A stretch of 64,000 bases of DNA from Flavobacterium indicum GPTSA100-9 = DSM 17447 (GTDB lineage: Bacteria; Bacteroidota; Bacteroidia; Flavobacteriales; Flavobacteriaceae), in assembly GCF_000455605.1 (NCBI RefSeq), contig NC_017025.1, positions 1 to 64,000 of the forward strand, written 5' to 3'. The notes beneath the pieces are model-generated. The model saw nothing but the letters and a program-made list of their open reading frames with translations, did not search any database and was not told the origin of the DNA. Within the stretch, counting starts at the first letter, position 1, and every line of letters starts with the position of its first letter. The position numbers and the translations under genes are program-made. Shown here piece by piece: positions 61,773 to 64,000 of the stretch.

Positions 61773-61857
61773 TGCAAAAGCAAACACATTTCAAATTTCA
61801 TAGTAAAGCACTATAGTATAATTTTTTATTGGCTAGCGTGTTTGAAATTCAACACGT

Positions 61858-61965
61858 CAAGTATAGCCCCGGGTGGAGCGGCACAAAAAAAGGTTGTCCT
61901 GCTTTAGACAACCTTTTTTGTATAACGGAACACGGGTGTGTATGTGTTATGAAATGCTATACTTG
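61858..61965. repeat. 108-bp structured element with perfect 10-bp inverted ends
   Basis: CAAGTATAGC (61858-61867) and GCTATACTTG (61956-61965) are perfect inverted repeats. Inside are the GC-rich block AGCCCCGGGTGGAGCGGCAC, the prfC terminator hairpin and an ACAC/GTGT-rich part. A further hairpin, CGTGTTTGAAATTCAACACG, lies just outside at about 61838-61857. The element looks like a small non-autonomous repeat carrying a terminator. Confidence 0.6.
61885..61920 (-). terminator. prfC terminator
   Basis: A perfect 13-bp stem (AAAAAAGGTTGTC with GACAACCTTTTTT) has an 8-base loop and T-runs on both strands, so it can work in either direction. Confidence 0.9.
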
Positions 61966-61971
61966 TGCTCC

Positions 61972-63570
61972 TTATTCTTTTTTATGATAATCGGATGTGA
62001 AATATAATTTTACACTTGGATATTTAGATTGGGTCATTTGGATAGAGAAATCGCTATCCGCTAAGAAAACCAACTGTCCGTGTTTGTCGTGACCTAAGAA
62101 TTTTTGTTTTACACGTTTAAACTCGGCAAATTCTTCGTTCTTTGGATCATCGGGTAATACCCAACACGCTTTATAAGCCGGGAAGTTTTCGTAGGTACAT
62201 TTAGCGCCGTATTCGTGCTCTAAACGGTATTGAATTACTTCGTATTGAAGGGCACCAACAGTTCCAATTACTTTTCTGCCGTTCATTTCAATGGTAAACA
62301 ATTGGGCAACACCTTCGTCCATTAATTGGTCTAAGCCTTTTTCTAATTGTTTGGCTTTCAATGGGTCGGCATTGTTTACATAACGGAAGTGCTCCGGTGA
62401 AAAACTTGGAATACCTTTGAAATTCATAATTTCGCCTTCGGTTAAGGTATCGCCAATTTTAAAGTTTCCGGTATCGTGTAAACCTACAATATCACCTGGA
62501 TAAGAGATGTCTACGATTTCTTTTTTCTCAGCAAAGAACGCATTTGGACTTGAGAATTTTAAGTTTTTCCCATGGCGTACATGCAGATAAGGTTTGTTGC
62601 GTTCAAACACACCCGATACAATTTTTACAAACGCTAAACGGTCGCGGTGTTTTGGATCCATATTCGCGTGAATTTTAAACACAAATCCACTGAATTTATT
62701 TTCGTTGGGTTGCACTAAACGGGTGTCTGATTCTTTGGGTTTGGGTTGTGGTGCAATTTCAATGAATGCATCTAATAACTCGCGTACTCCAAAGTTATTT
62801 AAAGCCGAACCAAAGAATACAGGTTGTAATTTACCAGTTAGATAAGCATCTCTGTCAAAAGCAGGATACACTTCTTCAACTAATTCTAATTCTTCACGAA
62901 GTTTGTTGGCTGGTTTTTCGCCTATTATTTTTTCTAATTCCGGACTGTTAATGTCGCTAAATGCAATGGTTTCTTCAATATTTTTACGACTGTCGCCTTC
63001 AAACAAGTTGATGTTTTTTTCCCAAATATTATAAATCCCTTGGAAATCATAACCCATACCTATAGGGAAACTTAGCGGAGTAACATGTAAACCTAATTTT
63101 TTTTCTACTTCGTCCATCAAATCGAACGCATCTTTTCCTTCACGGTCTAATTTGTTGATGAAAACAATCATAGGTATGTTACGCATGCGGCATACTTCTA
63201 CTAATTTTTCGGTTTGTTCCTCCACCCCTTTAGCTACGTCGATTACTACAATTACGGAGTCTACAGCAGTTAAGGTACGAAAAGTATCTTCTGCAAAGTC
63301 TTTGTGACCAGGCGTATCTAAAATGTTTATTTTTTTGTCTTTATAGTTAAAAGCTAATACCGATGTTGCTACCGAAATTCCTCTTTGACGCTCAATTTCC
63401 ATGAAGTCGGAAGTAGCTCCTTTTTTAATTTTATTACTTTTTACGGCTCCTGCTTCTTGGATAGCACCACCAAATAAAAGTAACTTTTCAGTTAAAGTTG
63501 TTTTACCCGCATCGGGGTGCGAAATGATACCGAAGGTTCTTCTACGTGCGATTTCTTTTTCGAAACTCAT
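61972..63570 (-). CDS. prfC: Peptide chain release factor 3
   Basis: GTPase that recycles RF1/RF2 from the ribosome after peptide release. The start at 63570 gives 532 residues (MSFEKEIARRRTFGIISHPD). The ATG at 63588 overlaps the -7 box and is rejected. G1 is SHPDAGKTTLTEKL, G3 is DTPGHKDF and G4 is INKLDRE. EF-G-like domains II and III follow. It is monocistronic with a short leader. Confidence 0.97.
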   Translation of the reverse strand: MSFEKEIARRRTFGIISHPDAGKTTLTEKLLLFGGAIQEAGAVKSNKIKKGATSDFMEIERQRGISVATSVLAFNYKDKKINILDTPGHKDFAEDTFRTLTAVDSVIVVIDVAKGVEEQTEKLVEVCRMRNIPMIVFINKLDREGKDAFDLMDEVEKKLGLHVTPLSFPIGMGYDFQGIYNIWEKNINLFEGDSRKNIEETIAFSDINSPELEKIIGEKPANKLREELELVEEVYPAFDRDAYLTGKLQPVFFGSALNNFGVRELLDAFIEIAPQPKPKESDTRLVQPNENKFSGFVFKIHANMDPKHRDRLAFVKIVSGVFERNKPYLHVRHGKNLKFSSPNAFFAEKKEIVDISYPGDIVGLHDTGNFKIGDTLTEGEIMNFKGIPSFSPEHFRYVNNADPLKAKQLEKGLDQLMDEGVAQLFTIEMNGRKVIGTVGALQYEVIQYRLEHEYGAKCTYENFPAYKACWVLPDDPKNEEFAEFKRVKQKFLGHDKHGQLVFLADSDFSIQMTQSKYPSVKLYFTSDYHKKE

Positions 63571-63585
63571 GTTAAAAAATTTTTG

Positions 63586-63593
63586 CAAAGGTA
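63586..63593 (-). promoter_or_regulatory. prfC -7 box (TACCTTTG)
   Basis: Perfect TAnnTTTG on the minus strand, giving a leader of about 11 bases before the ATG at 63570. Confidence 0.55.
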
Positions 63594-63604
63594 GTTATTC
63601 TATA

Positions 63605-63636
63605 AACGAAAAAAAACCTTAGAAGGACTAAGGTTT
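63605..63636 (-). terminator. Terminator of the exonuclease gene
   Basis: AAACCTTAG (63614-63622) and CTAAGGTTT (63628-63636) form a 9-bp stem with a 5-base loop, followed on the minus strand by an 8-T run. Confidence 0.85.
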
Positions 63637-63650
63637 CAAATATCAACTAT

Positions 63651-64000
63651 TTATATTTTTAAAATCTGATCTTCTTGAAGTAATTTTTCCCCACGTAGTC
63701 TTAAAATTACTTGTGCAACTGCTACTACATCTTTTTCACAATACGTAATGATTCGGTCAATGTCTTTGTCAATGTAATATACTTTTGCGACTTCACTTCC
63801 GTCTATATCGTCTTTTGGTGAAGGAATGCCTAATACTTTAGTTAATAATTTTAAAGAAGTAAAATGTTTATAGTCGCCAAATTTCCATAATTCCATGGTA
63901 TCTAAATGTGGAACTTCCCAAGGTTTTTTACCCATTATATTTAGTTTATTGGGTACTTTAATACCGTGAATAAACATTCTTCTTATAATATATGGGAAAT
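63651..64000 (-). CDS. PolB-like 3'-5' exonuclease domain protein (partial)
   Basis: The frame is open to the right edge (preceding residues FPYIIRR before the Met at 63977), so the N-terminus is missing. The visible 116 residues include GKKPWEVPHLDTMELWKFGDYKHF and LTKVLGIPSPKDDIDGSEVAKVYY. The Exo III-type motif YCEKDVVAVAQVILRL has the expected Tyr-x3-Asp. This matches the predicted 3'-5' exonuclease family related to the proofreading domain of family B polymerases. Exo I lies outside the window. A repair role is plausible but unproven. Confidence 0.85.
   Translation of the reverse strand, partial: FPYIIRRMFIHGIKVPNKLNIMGKKPWEVPHLDTMELWKFGDYKHFTSLKLLTKVLGIPSPKDDIDGSEVAKVYYIDKDIDRIITYCEKDVVAVAQVILRLRGEKLLQEDQILKI

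Noticed and set aside
61564..61794. N-terminal extension of UmuD from a TTG at 61794
   Set aside because: The extra 77 residues have no family similarity, and the ATG at 61563 gives the normal UmuD length.

Overview
The window is about 64 kb of AT-rich chromosome from a member of the Bacteroidota, most likely family Flavobacteriaceae (Flavobacterium or a close relative). The evidence is a very large surface protein with a type IX secretion (T9SS) type B C-terminal domain followed by a PorP/SprF protein and an OmpA-type protein, DUF4175, DUF2480 and DUF898 family proteins, repeated promoter elements of the form TAnnTTTG (the Bacteroidota -7 box), and a general lack of strong Shine-Dalgarno sequences. 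There is no rRNA, no CRISPR array, no complete insertion sequence and no prophage. The only tRNA gene is tRNA-Cys(GCA).

Layout. 1-10 kb: RNase R, a DUF2807 protein, a LysE-type exporter, tRNA-Cys, folB, glnS, an SPFH-domain protein, a small outer-membrane barrel protein and gltX. 10-17 kb: a DUF4175-ybeY-mnmG-methyltransferase-ompH run that carries five parS-like ParB sites in 2.8 kb, which suggests an origin-proximal centromere region. 17.6-25 kb: a PIF1-like helicase, then a minus-strand efflux operon (TetR regulator, TolC-type channel, MacA-like adaptor, MacB/FtsX-like permease, ATPase). 25-31 kb: DoxX, holB, pgk, a LysM lytic transglycosylase and an ElaA-type acetyltransferase. 30.4-40.2 kb: minus-strand genes for a tandem OmpA-domain protein, a C-terminal processing protease, rnpA, an M1 and an S8 peptidase, an MBL-fold hydrolase, an M48 peptidase and DUF898. 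40.3-48.2 kb: a SUF iron-sulfur cluster operon (A-type carrier, sufB, sufC, sufD, sufS, a lipoprotein, sufE, a MIP18/SufT-like gene, DUF2480), interrupted by a frameshifted four-helix-bundle (S23/IVP) gene. 48.2-59 kb: hflX, then the 2124-residue T9SS adhesin-porP/sprF-OmpA cassette. 59.2-64 kb: umuD-umuC-SRAP (a DNA-damage operon), prfC and the tail of a PolB-like exonuclease.

The less expected signals lie between genes. (i) Five parS-like sites surround mnmG. (ii) A roughly 70-bp repeat with a GUAA-capped hairpin occurs twice (22979-23049 and 46192-46261), each time sense-oriented just upstream of a lipoprotein gene inside an operon. (iii) A set of short intergenic elements is built from degenerate repeated words with inverted ends, and the four-helix-bundle gene inside the suf operon is flanked by the same kind of arms. 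(iv) A 108-bp structure with perfect 10-bp inverted ends encloses the prfC terminator. (v) AAG/GAG codon usage appears abruptly at the type B C-terminal domain and porP, suggesting recombination between paralogous cassettes. Several promoters sit so close to start codons (holB, tetR, rnpA) that leaderless or nearly leaderless mRNAs are likely.
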